NCBI GenBank assembly: GCA_021832085.1
Contig: JAKBLM010000014.1
Location: 18,594-82,593, forward strand
Source of the DNA: Acidobacteriota bacterium
GTDB taxonomy: Bacteria > Acidobacteriota > Terriglobia > Acidiferrales > UBA7541
Direction of reading: 5' to 3'
Length of the DNA stretch: 64,000 nt
Every line of letters begins with the position of its first letter. The stretch's first letter is position 1. This document shows positions 53,707 through 62,548 of this stretch, piece after piece. The translations under genes and the position numbers were made by a program. The notes beneath the pieces were generated by a model. That model saw nothing but the letters and a program-made list of their open reading frames with translations, was not told the origin of the DNA and searched no databases.

Positions 53707-56226
53707 GTGATCACAGTCTGGCAGGATGTGAAATACGCGATCCGGCTTCTGGCGAAATCGCCGGGCTTCGCCGCGGTTGCGATTCTCACGCTGGCGCTCG
53801 GCATCGGCGCCAACACAGCCATCTTCACTCTGCTCGACGCCGTCGTGCTGAAAACGCTGCCGGTTCCGAGTCCGAGCCGGCTGGTTGTGTTCAGCGGCCA
53901 GACGGGGCAAGGCACCTATGCCAGCACGACCCCGCCGACTGGGACGTGGAATTACTTTTCCTATCCGCTGTACGTCTATCTGCGCGACCACAACAAGGCG
54001 TTCGCGGGGCTGGCCGCGACACGCAGCGGCGATACAGCCGTGGCCGTTCAAATCGAGGGGGCGGCTTCGGGCGTGGGCCCGAGCCGTGCCGTTGGCCATC
54101 TAGTTTCGGGAAACTATTTTGGCGTGATGGGCGTGAACGCGCTGCTCGGCCGCACACTCACGCAGGCGGACAACATGCCGAACGCGAAGCCAGCGACGGT
54201 GATCAGTTACGGCTACTGGAAATCGCAATTTTCGGGCGATCCCGGCGTGATCGGGCGCACGGTGATTCTGAACCGGACGCCGTTCACGATCATGGGCGTG
54301 ATGCCGCCGTCGTTTTTCGGAATGCGGGTGCGGAAGGCGCCGGATTTCTGGGTTCCAATTCACTTTCAGCCGCAGATCGAGCTGGCGAAATCGACCCTCA
54401 CGGCGCAGGACGTCTACTGGCTGAGTCTGATCGGGCGGCTGAAGCCTGGCGAGAGCCGAACGCAGGCGAACGCGATCGTCAACGTGCAGCTGCGACAGTT
54501 TCTGACCGAGCAGGCGGGCAGCAAGCTGGATCGGAGTGCGCGGAACCGCATCGCTCATTCCTCGATCGCGCTGGCATCGGGGGCGCGCGGGATTTCCAGC
54601 TTGCGTTCGAATTATTCCCGGCCGCTGGAAATCCTGCTGGTCGCCGTCGGGCTGGTTTTGTTGGTGGCCTGTGCCAACGTGGCGAATCTGTTGCTGGCGC
54701 GCGCGGCCGGCCGGCAAAAGGAAATCTCGATGCGGATGGCGCTGGGCGCGACCAAGGCGCGAGTGGCGCGGCAGTGGCTGACGGAGAGCGTGGTGCTGGC
54801 GGGATTGGGCGCGGTGGCCGGCGGCGTGCTCGCCGGCTGGGGCGTGGATGCATTGGTCGGGCTTCTGGGCCAGGGAGTGATGATCAACGTGCGGCCGGAT
54901 GCCACGGTGCTGCTCTTCACGCTGGGCGTGCTGGTGCTGACCGCCATCTTGTTTGGCATTGGGCCGGCTTTGCGCTCTGCGAGCATCGAGCCGATGCTCA
55001 CGCTGCGCGAGCATTCCGGCTGGGCGGCGAGCCGGGCGGCGCGGTCGGGATTGGTGCGGGCGCTGGTGGTGCTGCAGGTGGCGTTGTCGCTGTGGCTGCT
55101 GGTCGGCGCGGGGCTGCTCTCGGAGAGCCTGGTAAATCTCCAGGACCAGCAGTTCGGCTTCAATCCTTCGCACGTTTTGCTGGTGGGAATCAACCCGCGA
55201 ATTGCCGGCTATCAGCCGGCGGAACTGGCAAGCCTGTATCAGCGATTGCTCGACCGGCTGAATGCGCTGCCTGGGATCCGCTCGGCTACGATCGCGAGCT
55301 ACAGCCCGCTGAGCCACACCGAACTCTTCTCTTCCGTAACGGTTCAGGGCATGGCCACCCATCCTGGTGAAAACCGGAGCGTCGCCCAAGTAGAGGTGGG
55401 TCCGCGATACGCGGAGACGCTTGGCTTGAAGATTCTGCTCGGCCGCGACATCGGGTGGCAGGACACGGCGGCGACGGCGAAAGTCGCCGTGGTGAACGAG
55501 GCATTTGTTCGCCGCTTCCTGCATGGCGAGGATCCTATTGGACACCGCTTTGGTTTCGGCGGCGCCAAACACAGCGGCGACTATGAAATCGTCGGAGTGG
55601 TGAACGACGCGAAATATTTCGACGTGCGGCGGCCAACCCGTCCGCTCGTGAATACCTCGATTTTGCAAACACAGGACCCCTCGGCATTCATGGCGGAGAT
55701 CGAGCTGCGGACCGACGGCGCAGCCGGGGCCGCTGCGGGCGAGGTGCGCTCGGCGATCGGCCAGGTCGACAGCCGGTTGCCGATCACCGACGTGGGGACG
55801 TTGCGTGCGCAGGTAAATAACAATTTCCGCCAGGTGCGGCTGACGGCCACGGTCGCTGGCCTCTTCAGTTTGCTGACGCTGGTGCTTGCCGCCGTGGGTC
55901 TTTATGGGCTGCTGGCCTACTCGGTGGCGCAACGGCGAAACGAGATTGGCGTGCGGATGGCGCTTGGAGCAAGCCCGCCGGAGATTTTCAGGATGGTGCT
56001 CAACCGGGGCCTGCGGCTGGTTGGGCTGGGCTTGATTTTCGGCATCGCGGGCGCACTGGCACTGACGCGGGCGCTCGGGACGCTGCTTTACGGCGTGGGC
56101 TCGGCCGATCCGGCCACTTACGTTGTGACTGCGGTGATCCTTTTGGCTGTTGCCACGCTGGCCTGCTATATCCCGGCGCGGCGCGCGACGCGCGTCGATC
56201 CGGCATCGGCGCTGCGGGAGGAATGA
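53707..56226 (+). CDS. ADOP-type MacB-like permease 7
   Basis: 839 residues starting with GTG at 53707 (M-I-T-V-W-Q-D-V-K-Y-A-I-R-L-L-A-K-S-P-G-F), after GGGGGAAAGGG. FtsX1 has L-V-L-L-V-A-C-A-N-V-A-N-L-L-L-A-R-A. The second core carries R-I-A-G-Y-Q-P-A-E. FtsX2 reads Y-G-L-L-A-Y-S-V and R-R-N-E-I-G-V-R-M-A-L-G-A. It ends P-A-S-A-L-R-E-E, acidic where the rest have Y-E. It is most like permease 2 in the first core (long loop, Q-Q or T-G-Q-G-T-Y). It is the last permease, 214 bases before the second ATPase. Confidence 0.88.
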   Translation: MITVWQDVKYAIRLLAKSPGFAAVAILTLALGIGANTAIFTLLDAVVLKTLPVPSPSRLVVFSGQTGQGTYASTTPPTGTWNYFSYPLYVYLRDHNKAFAGLAATRSGDTAVAVQIEGAASGVGPSRAVGHLVSGNYFGVMGVNALLGRTLTQADNMPNAKPATVISYGYWKSQFSGDPGVIGRTVILNRTPFTIMGVMPPSFFGMRVRKAPDFWVPIHFQPQIELAKSTLTAQDVYWLSLIGRLKPGESRTQANAIVNVQLRQFLTEQAGSKLDRSARNRIAHSSIALASGARGISSLRSNYSRPLEILLVAVGLVLLVACANVANLLLARAAGRQKEISMRMALGATKARVARQWLTESVVLAGLGAVAGGVLAGWGVDALVGLLGQGVMINVRPDATVLLFTLGVLVLTAILFGIGPALRSASIEPMLTLREHSGWAASRAARSGLVRALVVLQVALSLWLLVGAGLLSESLVNLQDQQFGFNPSHVLLVGINPRIAGYQPAELASLYQRLLDRLNALPGIRSATIASYSPLSHTELFSSVTVQGMATHPGENRSVAQVEVGPRYAETLGLKILLGRDIGWQDTAATAKVAVVNEAFVRRFLHGEDPIGHRFGFGGAKHSGDYEIVGVVNDAKYFDVRRPTRPLVNTSILQTQDPSAFMAEIELRTDGAAGAAAGEVRSAIGQVDSRLPITDVGTLRAQVNNNFRQVRLTATVAGLFSLLTLVLAAVGLYGLLAYSVAQRRNEIGVRMALGASPPEIFRMVLNRGLRLVGLGLIFGIAGALALTRALGTLLYGVGSADPATYVVTAVILLAVATLACYIPARRATRVDPASALREE

Positions 56227-56440
56227 CGGTGTGGATACGCGCACGACCGCTGTGGTGGCAGCGCCTCGCCGGCCAATGGCAAACGCGGGGAGGGTGCCTC
56301 GTGGAGGCAGGGTTGCGGTATGCTAGCCGCGGTGCGTTCTAGGCGACAGCTGCCAGGATGACGCATGGCGCAGGACGTGTGAAATAGGGGCGGCGAGCGG
56401 CTGCTTGCAGTGCCCGATATGCCGGGAATGAGAGGGAATC

Positions 56441-57133
56441 ATGCCGCTGATCGAAATGCGAGATGTTGAGAAGGTCTTCGAGACCCGAGCGGGAAAGACA
56501 TGGGTGCTGCGTCGGATCAATTTCACGGTGCGCGAAGGGGAGTTCGTCACGATCATGGGGCCATCGGGCGCCGGGAAATCCACCCTGCTGAGCATCATCG
56601 GCATGCTCGACGGCGATTGGACCGGCGAATACCTGTTCGCCGACCATCCCGTCCACAAGCTTTCGAATCGCCAGCGCGTCGAGCTGCACAAGCGCTACGT
56701 CGGCTTCGTGTTCCAGCAGTTTCACCTGCTTGACAACCTGACCGTGGCGGAAAACCTCGATTTGCCGCTCTCCTACCGCAATTTCAAGAAATCCGAGCGG
56801 CAGGCGATGGTGGCCGAGATGCTCGACCGTTTCCAGATCGTCGGGAAGAAAGATCTGTTCCCCAGCCAGCTTTCGGGCGGCCAGCAGCAACTGGTGGCTG
56901 TGGCGCGCGCGCTGATCGGCAACCCGAAAGTGATCCTGGCCGACGAGCCGTGCGGCAGCCTGCATTCGACCCAGGGAAAAATGATCATGGACCTGCTGCG
57001 GCGGCTGAACGCCGAGGAGACGACGATCATCCAGGTGACCCACAACGAGACCTGGGCGGCCTACGCACACCGGATCGTGCAGCTGGCCGACGGATGGATC
57101 GTGAGCGACCGCGCGCTCGCCACGGCGGGATGA
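56441..57133 (+). CDS. ABC transporter ATP-binding protein (MacB/LolD type), with altered signature and D-loop
   Basis: 230 residues. Walker A G-P-S-G-A-G-K-S at 40-47, Q92 and Walker B V-I-L-A-D-E-P at 164-170 are intact, and H201 is the H-loop. Two places deviate: the signature ends L-S-G-G-Q-Q-Q-L (144-151), with L for the usual R at 151. After Walker B the chain reads C-G-S-L-H-S (171-176) instead of T-G-N-L-D-S, putting His at 175 where the D-loop Asp normally sits. The Asp-loop is normally needed for coupling two nucleotide sites. It lies downstream of the last permease and upstream of the regulators. Role: motor with altered kinetics, or regulator. Confidence 0.88.
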   Translation: MPLIEMRDVEKVFETRAGKTWVLRRINFTVREGEFVTIMGPSGAGKSTLLSIIGMLDGDWTGEYLFADHPVHKLSNRQRVELHKRYVGFVFQQFHLLDNLTVAENLDLPLSYRNFKKSERQAMVAEMLDRFQIVGKKDLFPSQLSGGQQQLVAVARALIGNPKVILADEPCGSLHSTQGKMIMDLLRRLNAEETTIIQVTHNETWAAYAHRIVQLADGWIVSDRALATAG

Positions 57134-57355
57134 CGGTATAAGGGCGCCGGGCCCGCGGGAGCGCGCGGCAGCTGGCAAGGCATCGAGCCGGCGTTGGGCA
57201 CGCTGCCGGTTGCCACGGTCGCAAAACCGGATGCCTGGGTAACAACGCCAGGGTAGCGGGGGCGATTGGCGGACGGCAGGCGCCGAGGTGCGGATTGCCC
57301 TGTTGGCGCCGCGGTTCCGCTCCGCGCTAGCATAGAACCAAGAACTCCGAAACCG

Positions 57356-58741
57356 ATGAATCCGCAGACGACGAACGTTTCCGGCAACCACGAAGCGCGC
57401 GTGCTGGTGGCCGACGATCAGCCCGACGTGCGCGAGGCTCTGCGGCTGGTGCTGAAAGCGGAAGGTTTCGCCGTCGAAACGGTCGGCTCGCCCGGTGCGG
57501 TGCTGGCCGCGCTCGGCTCGCGCGAATATGACGCCGTGCTTATCGACCTCAACTACACGCGCGACACCACTTCGGGCGAGGAGGGTCTCGACCTGCTCAG
57601 CCGCATCCAGGCGCTGGATTCCAGCCTGCCAGTCGTCGTGCTAACCGCGTGGGGCACGGTCGATCTGGCGGTCGAGGCAATGCGATGCGGCGCTCGCGAT
57701 TTTCTGCAGAAGCCGTGGGATAACGCCCGGCTGATCGCCAGCGTGCGCACGCATATCGAGCTGGCACGGGCGCTGCGGCGCAGCCAACGGCTCGAGGCGG
57801 AAAACCGGCTGCTGCAGACGCAGGGCCGCCCGACGCTGATCGCCGAATCGCCGGCGATGCGGCCGGTGATGGATCTGGTCGTTCGCGTGGCTCCTTCCGA
57901 CGCGAACGTGCTGATCACCGGCGAGCACGGCACGGGCAAGGACGTGATCGCGCGGACCATCCAGGCGCTCTCGCAGCGGGCCGGCAAGCCGCTGGTGACG
58001 GTGAATATCGGCGGGCTGGCCGAAAACCTGTTCGAGAGCGAACTCTTTGGCCACGTGAAGGGCGCCTACACGGATGCCAAGACGGATCGCGTGGGCCGCT
58101 TCGAGCTGGCCGATCAGGGCACGCTGTTTCTCGACGAGATCGCCAACCTGCCGTTGAACCTGCAGGCGAAGCTGCTCCGCGTGCTCGAGACCGGAGAAGT
58201 GGAGCGCGTCGGCTCCTCGATTACACGGCGCGTGGACGTGCGCGTGATCTCGGCCACCAATGCCGATCTGCGGGCCGAAGTGGCCGGTGGGCGTTTCCGC
58301 GAGGACCTGCTTTTCCGGCTGAACACAATCGAGATCCATTTGCCGCCGTTGCGCGAACGGAAGCAGGACATCTCACTGCTGGCCGTCTATTTCCTGCGCC
58401 GCTACGCCGAGCGGTACCACAAGCCGACGCTCGGTTTCGACGACGCCGCGCTTCAGATGCTCACCCGCTATTTTTGGCCTGGTAACGTGCGTGAACTCGA
58501 CCACACCATCGAGCGCGCGGTGCTGCTCGCCCAAGGTGGCCAGATCCAGCCGTCGGATCTCTCGCTGGAACCGGCGCGCGGTGCTCCGGTTCGGTTGGAA
58601 GAGATGGGCCTTGAGGATGTCGAGCGCATTCTGATCCAGAAGGCGATGGGACGCTACGGCGGCAACGTGACGCAGGCGGCGCGGGCGCTCGGGCTTTCAC
58701 GCAGCGCGCTTTATCGCCGTTTGCAGAAACACGGCTTATGA
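57356..58741 (+). CDS. Sigma-54-dependent response regulator (NtrC family)
   Basis: 461 residues from the ATG at 57356. The receiver domain has D20/D21, phosphoacceptor D64 in V-L-I-D-L-N, T97 and K119. The AAA+ domain has Walker A G-E-H-G-T-G-K-D at 189-196 and L-F-L-D-E at 257-261. The sigma-54-contacting loop reads G-A-Y-T-D-A (236-241) rather than G-A-F-T-G-A. A Fis-type HTH closes the protein ([20 protein letters not shown]). It should activate RpoN promoters after phosphorylation by the adjacent kinase; its ATG-TGA overlap with that gene indicates coupling. The permease array is the likely regulon. Confidence 0.9.
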   Translation: MNPQTTNVSGNHEARVLVADDQPDVREALRLVLKAEGFAVETVGSPGAVLAALGSREYDAVLIDLNYTRDTTSGEEGLDLLSRIQALDSSLPVVVLTAWGTVDLAVEAMRCGARDFLQKPWDNARLIASVRTHIELARALRRSQRLEAENRLLQTQGRPTLIAESPAMRPVMDLVVRVAPSDANVLITGEHGTGKDVIARTIQALSQRAGKPLVTVNIGGLAENLFESELFGHVKGAYTDAKTDRVGRFELADQGTLFLDEIANLPLNLQAKLLRVLETGEVERVGSSITRRVDVRVISATNADLRAEVAGGRFREDLLFRLNTIEIHLPPLRERKQDISLLAVYFLRRYAERYHKPTLGFDDAALQMLTRYFWPGNVRELDHTIERAVLLAQGGQIQPSDLSLEPARGAPVRLEEMGLEDVERILIQKAMGRYGGNVTQAARALGLSRSALYRRLQKHGL

Positions 58742-60072
58742 AAACGCTGGGTCTCGAGCGGCGAGTCCGGCTCTATGCCTGGCTGGCCGGCTTGCCGGGT
58801 TCAGTGGCCTTCCTGGTCTACCTCTGGACCGGGGACATGGCATCGGGCTCGCGATGGGCGCTGACTGTTCTGGTGGGCTTGTTCTGGATCGGCTTCGCGA
58901 TGGCCTCGGGCGGCCTCGTCACCTTTCCCCTCCGCACCCTTTCGAACGTGCTGGCAGCCATTCGTGAGGGTGATTTCTCGATCCGGGCCCGTGGCGCCAG
59001 GCGCAACGACAGCCTTGGCGAGGTGTTCCGCGAGCTGAACGCGCTGGTCGACAACCTGCACGAGCAGCGCCTCGGCGCCATGGAAGCGAGCACGCTGCTG
59101 CGCACCGTGGTCGACGAAATCGACGTGGCCGTTCTCTCTTTCGATGGCGCCGACCGGCTCCGGCTGGCCAACCGTGCCGCCGAGCGGCTTCTCGGCCGGC
59201 GCCGCGAGCGGATTCTCGGCTGGTCGGCGGCCGAACTGGCTCTCGGCGAATACCTCGAAGGCGATTCGCCGCGGATCGTTTCCAGGACCTTTCCGGAAAA
59301 AGCGGGGCGCTGGGAAATTCGCAGGGGCGTTTTCCGGCAAGACGGCATGGCGCACCACCTGTTGGTGATCTCCGATATCAGCCGCGCGCTGCGCGAAGAG
59401 GAACGGGAAACCTGGCGACGGCTGATCCGCGTGATGGGGCACGAGCTGAATAATTCGCTTGCCCCGCTGAAATCGGTTGCCGAAAGCCTGCGTGATCTGC
59501 TCGCGCGTCGCCAATTGCCCGACGACTGGCGCGACGACATGACCTCGGGGTTGGCGCTGATCGCTTCGCGGGCCGAGGCGCTCAGCCGGTTCGTCGACGG
59601 ATACGCGCGGCTGGCCAAGCTGCCGCCGCCGCACCCGGCTCCGCTGGACGTCGGCTCGTGGATTCACCGGGTTGCCGGGCTCGAGCGGCGCCTGACGGTG
59701 AGCGTGGTCGACGGGCCGGAGGTTTGGATCCAGGCCGATGCCGCCCAGCTCGAACAGCTGCTCATCAACCTGATCCGGAACGCAACCGATGCCTCGCTCG
59801 AAACTGGCGGCGGGGTGATCGTTGGTTGGGACAAGAATGGGGAATCGGTCGAGGTGTTTGTCCGCGACGAAGGCCCGGGACTCTCGAATCCAGGCAACGT
59901 CTTCATTCCCTTTTTCACTACCAAACCCGGCGGTTCCGGCATCGGGCTGGTTCTCAGCCGCGAAATTGCCGAAGCTCACGGCGGCAGCCTGGCGCTCGAA
60001 AATCGCCAGCCAGGTCCCGGCGTCGAGGCGCGCCTGCGCCTGCCGGTGAGCCGCCCGGCCCTGCGCGCCTGA
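58738..60072 (+). CDS. Membrane sensor histidine kinase (NtrY/HAMP-PAS type)
   Basis: 444 residues. Two membrane helices (about 14-30 and 40-60) enclose only a short periplasmic loop, followed by HAMP (about 62-112) and PAS (about 118-215). The dimerisation helix reads V-M-G-H-E-L-N-N-S-L-A-P-L-K with the phosphoacceptor at H235. The ATPase domain carries N-L-I-R-N-A-T-D-A (N-box), D-E-G-P-G-L-S (G1) and P-G-G-S-G-I-G-L (G2). The small loop means the stimulus is probably in the membrane or arrives via partner proteins rather than a large periplasmic sensor. The start overlaps the regulator stop by four bases. Confidence 0.9.
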   Translation: MKTLGLERRVRLYAWLAGLPGSVAFLVYLWTGDMASGSRWALTVLVGLFWIGFAMASGGLVTFPLRTLSNVLAAIREGDFSIRARGARRNDSLGEVFRELNALVDNLHEQRLGAMEASTLLRTVVDEIDVAVLSFDGADRLRLANRAAERLLGRRRERILGWSAAELALGEYLEGDSPRIVSRTFPEKAGRWEIRRGVFRQDGMAHHLLVISDISRALREEERETWRRLIRVMGHELNNSLAPLKSVAESLRDLLARRQLPDDWRDDMTSGLALIASRAEALSRFVDGYARLAKLPPPHPAPLDVGSWIHRVAGLERRLTVSVVDGPEVWIQADAAQLEQLLINLIRNATDASLETGGGVIVGWDKNGESVEVFVRDEGPGLSNPGNVFIPFFTTKPGGSGIGLVLSREIAEAHGGSLALENRQPGPGVEARLRLPVSRPALRA

Positions 60073-60492
60073 GGCACGAACCGAGCTTGGGACAGTTGGA
60101 CCTCCGGATCTAAGGAACCATCCTTCGCGGCGGCAGCTTGCGGAGGCCCGGGAAAAAGTCGGGGGCTGGGCAATCGATCTCTTCCCAAAAGCACGGCTTC
60201 AGCCCCGCCGTGGACTTTGGCGCACGGGCGGCCACCCTACAGCATGTTTATGGTGAAACAGGTCCCGCGGGGCGGCTGGTAGCCTGCTATGCTGGCGCTG
60301 GCAGGCTAGTCGAACGCACCCCGCCTCATTCCGAAAAAACAATGTCCGTAATCCGCCCGAAACCGCCCGGAAATTGACACCCTGAAAATCTCAACTCGCT
60401 GAATAAACACCAGTTACGAGAAAGATATCTCGACGGCGTGTGACACCCTGCCGTCTCCTAACCGGCAAAGGGCTGGGATGGTAACAGCCGGG
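60073..60492. other. Intergenic region downstream of the kinase
   Basis: 420 bases with no gene seen. Two direct copies of TGACACCCTG lie at 60375-60384 and 60441-60450, 66 bases apart. The second sits in the loop of a hairpin GACGGC (60432-60437) / GCCGTC (60450-60455), which could end the minus-strand gene that stops at 60493. Possible remnant of a small repeat element; otherwise featureless. Confidence 0.45.
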
Positions 60493-60981
60493 CTAACCAG
60501 CGATTTTCGAATGCAGCTTGATGGCAGGCATCGCCGGTTCCTGTGGCCGCCTCTCGTCCGGCAAGACAAACATCCGGACGACCGGCTTCAGTTCGGACCG
60601 GTGCCCGGTGCGGACCTCCTGCACCAGCTGGCCGAGTACGCCTGCAAATTCGCTGGGGCGCAACGCCGGAGTGCCGAAGCAGCGCTGGCCAAGCCGCAGA
60701 GCGGGCAGCCACCAGCAACCGTCCTCGACGGGCTGAGCGTAGTAGACGCTCGCGTGCGTGCCGACCAGACGATCCGCCAGTGAAGAGATCGAGTTCGCGT
60801 GCGGAGCGATCACACTCAACACCAACTCAAAGGTTTCATCGGCGAGCAGCTGTTGCGCTTCTTCGTAGGAATTGGCAAATCGGCACCGGCAACCGCTCTT
60901 TTCCAGCCGCTCGACAATATGGGAAAAACTTCCGACGCTTTCCCCAATTAGCAGAACGTCGACCGATTCTTCGTCCCGCAT
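60493..60981 (-). CDS. Receiver-like protein of unrecognised family, copy A
   Basis: 162 residues from the ATG at 60981, with GGGAG before it. The first 70 residues follow a CheY-like strand/helix alternation (V-D-V-L-L-I-G-E-S, then F-E-L-V-L-S-V-I), but the phosphoacceptor Asp is replaced by Ser. A second part is distinctive: P-V-E-D-G-C-W-W-L-P-A-L-R (84-96) and R-C-F-G-T-P-A-L-R-P-S-E-F. The C-terminus is basic/proline-rich. It shares roughly half its residues over 120 positions with copy B at 61189-61665, including this entire block. I do not recognise a function; a signalling or DNA-related adaptor is possible. Confidence 0.72.
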   Translation of the reverse strand: MRDEESVDVLLIGESVGSFSHIVERLEKSGCRCRFANSYEEAQQLLADETFELVLSVIAPHANSISSLADRLVGTHASVYYAQPVEDGCWWLPALRLGQRCFGTPALRPSEFAGVLGQLVQEVRTGHRSELKPVVRMFVLPDERRPQEPAMPAIKLHSKIAG

Positions 60982-61188
60982 TACCGCTCCCTTCTCTCCC
61001 CGCGGCGTAAGCAGCAGAAAATCGTCGCGAGGAGGCCCCCGGGCAATTGATTTGCGGACCCTCTACCCCGTATAGATGATCGACATTAAGCAAGCGGTGC
61101 AACTCGAGACCGGATTCGTTCCGGACCGGACGCCAGGCGAGTGGTTGGACCCGCCATAACGCCGGGCCCGTGAAAGGTTGCGGAAGAA

Positions 61189-61665
61189 CTAGCTCGCGGC
61201 TTTCTCGTACGCGAGCAGAACCGGCTTACGCGGCTTGGCGCGGCGTGCCGGCCGTGGAGTTGGAGCCGTGCGAATTTCCTCGGCCGCTCGTGCCGCGCGG
61301 ATTTCCGCCAGGACGCTATCGAATACGCGCGTGAATTCGGTTGAGCGAAGCGCCGGCGCGCCCAAGCAGCGCTCGCCGCGACGCAGGGCCGGAAGCCACC
61401 AGCAGCCGTCTTCCACGGGGTAGGCGTAGTAGAAACTCGCCGGGCTTCCCGAGAGCCGCTCGGTGATCGAGGAAATCGCGCCCGGCCGCGGACGAAGAGC
61501 ACTCAGCACGAAATCGGGCATCTCTTCGCCGATCAGCCGATGCGCCTCCTCGTAGGAGGTAGCCGTTTGATAGCGGCAATGCCGACGCCCGAGGCTTTTC
61601 TTCAGGCGGCGGAAACTGTTGGTGGTTTCTCCTACGAGCAGCACACAAATATCCCCGTTTGTCAC
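61189..61665 (-). CDS. Receiver-like protein of unrecognised family, copy B
   Basis: 158 residues with a GTG start at 61665 behind GGGGGT. It opens I-C-V-L-L-V-G-E-T-T-N-S-F. The receiver-like D is absent (F-V-L-S-A-L). The family block P-V-E-D-G-C-W-W-L-P-A-L-R recurs almost identically at about 83-95, and R-C-L-G-A-P-A-L-R-S-T-E-F follows. A basic tail rich in proline and arginine ends it (P-R-P-A-R-R-A-K-P-R-K-P), unlike copy A. It lies 207 bases upstream of copy A on the same strand and probably arose by tandem duplication. Both share a T-C-G-C-G-A-C-G sequence in their leaders. Confidence 0.72.
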   Translation of the reverse strand: MTNGDICVLLVGETTNSFRRLKKSLGRRHCRYQTATSYEEAHRLIGEEMPDFVLSALRPRPGAISSITERLSGSPASFYYAYPVEDGCWWLPALRRGERCLGAPALRSTEFTRVFDSVLAEIRAARAAEEIRTAPTPRPARRAKPRKPVLLAYEKAAS

Positions 61666-61761
61666 GACCGACCCCCGTATTTCCGCTTCGCGTGAGGTTC
61701 CCTGATTGCTGTCGCTGCATAATAGGAACGTCGCGACGCGGGATGTGGTTGCCTGACCTGT

Positions 61762-62439
61762 CTAGGCGGCTTCGATTCGAGAGACTTCCCGCTGGCCTTG
61801 GCCGCCTTTGCCGCGGCGAGAACGCCGGCGTTGTTGCGATGGGCGCAGCAGTTGCACAGTGGTGGCTTGCGGGCCCTTCTCGCCTTTCTCTTCGGCAAAG
61901 CGGACGACGGCGCCGCGTATGAGGTCGGCGAAGGCATCGTGCAACACGCTGTTGCGGTGAAAATAGACGCGGCGGCCTTCGGCTGTTTCCAGAAATCCAT
62001 AGCCCTGCGATGGAAAGACCTCGACGACTTGCGCGACCACGCCCTCGTGCGTCTTCACCTTGCCGCGTTGCAGCCGGATCATATCCTGAAGCTGGCGGCC
62101 GGCCGAGTGGAAGGCATCGGCAATAGCTTGCCGCAATTCCTTCTGCGGCACGGCGATTTCATACTTCTTGACCTTTCGGCCCGCCTCGAGCAACTTTTCC
62201 GGATCGACCGGGGCGGCGAGGTTACGCGCCGTCAACTGCCCACCGGGCACCGACAACAGCACCTTGACCAGGAACCGATTTCCCCGACGAAGATGGCGGT
62301 GTGCGAGATCGATCACCACTCGACACCGCACGATTCGCTGGTGAAAGGTTTCCAATTTCTCCGCCTGCTTTTGCACCCAGGCCTCGATGGCCGGGGAAGC
62401 CGGAACGTTGCGAAACGTAACCTGGACCGGGAAACTCAT
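61762..62439 (-). CDS. Ribosome hibernation factor (HPF/RaiA) fused to a cold-shock domain
   Basis: 225 residues. The N-terminal S30AE domain (about 1-115) opens F-P-V-Q-V-T-F-R-N-V-P-A-S-P-A-I-E-A-W-V and keeps the family's beta-alpha-beta-beta-beta-alpha pattern. A cold-shock domain (about 131-200) carries the RNP1-like G-Y-G-F-L-E (146-151) and RNP2-like V-Y-F-H-R-N (158-163). A basic tail ends it (Q-Q-R-R-R-S-R-R-G-K). The protein presumably sits in the decoding centre of idle 30S subunits and binds nucleic acid as well. AAGGAAGG lies close to the ATG. A palindrome at 62533-62548 precedes it. Confidence 0.82.
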   Translation of the reverse strand: MSFPVQVTFRNVPASPAIEAWVQKQAEKLETFHQRIVRCRVVIDLAHRHLRRGNRFLVKVLLSVPGGQLTARNLAAPVDPEKLLEAGRKVKKYEIAVPQKELRQAIADAFHSAGRQLQDMIRLQRGKVKTHEGVVAQVVEVFPSQGYGFLETAEGRRVYFHRNSVLHDAFADLIRGAVVRFAEEKGEKGPQATTVQLLRPSQQRRRSRRGKGGQGQREVSRIEAA

Positions 62440-62532
62440 CGTTGCCTTCCTTGTGCTGCAATCGACTGGAATCCACCCCGCGAGACACGCCTGCCAGGTT
62501 CGCCCTGGCCATGGAGAAGCATCTGGCTCGGT

Positions 62533-62548
62533 CCCCGCACGTGCGGGG
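62533..62548. promoter_or_regulatory. Perfect 16-bp palindrome upstream of the hibernation factor gene
   Basis: CCCCGCACGTGCGGGG is perfectly self-complementary and lies about 95 bases before the minus-strand ATG. Read on the minus strand it also falls inside a weak sigma-54-like element (GG at 62550-62549, GC at 62538-62537). It may be an operator; no regulator can be named. Confidence 0.4.

Noticed and set aside
54100..56244. A 714-codon open frame on the minus strand
   Set aside because: Antisense shadow of permease 7; no homology or ribosome binding site.
56302..56317. A possible sigma-54 element before the second ATPase
   Set aside because: GG and TTGC are correctly spaced, but the bases after GG do not match the -24 box; too weak to call.
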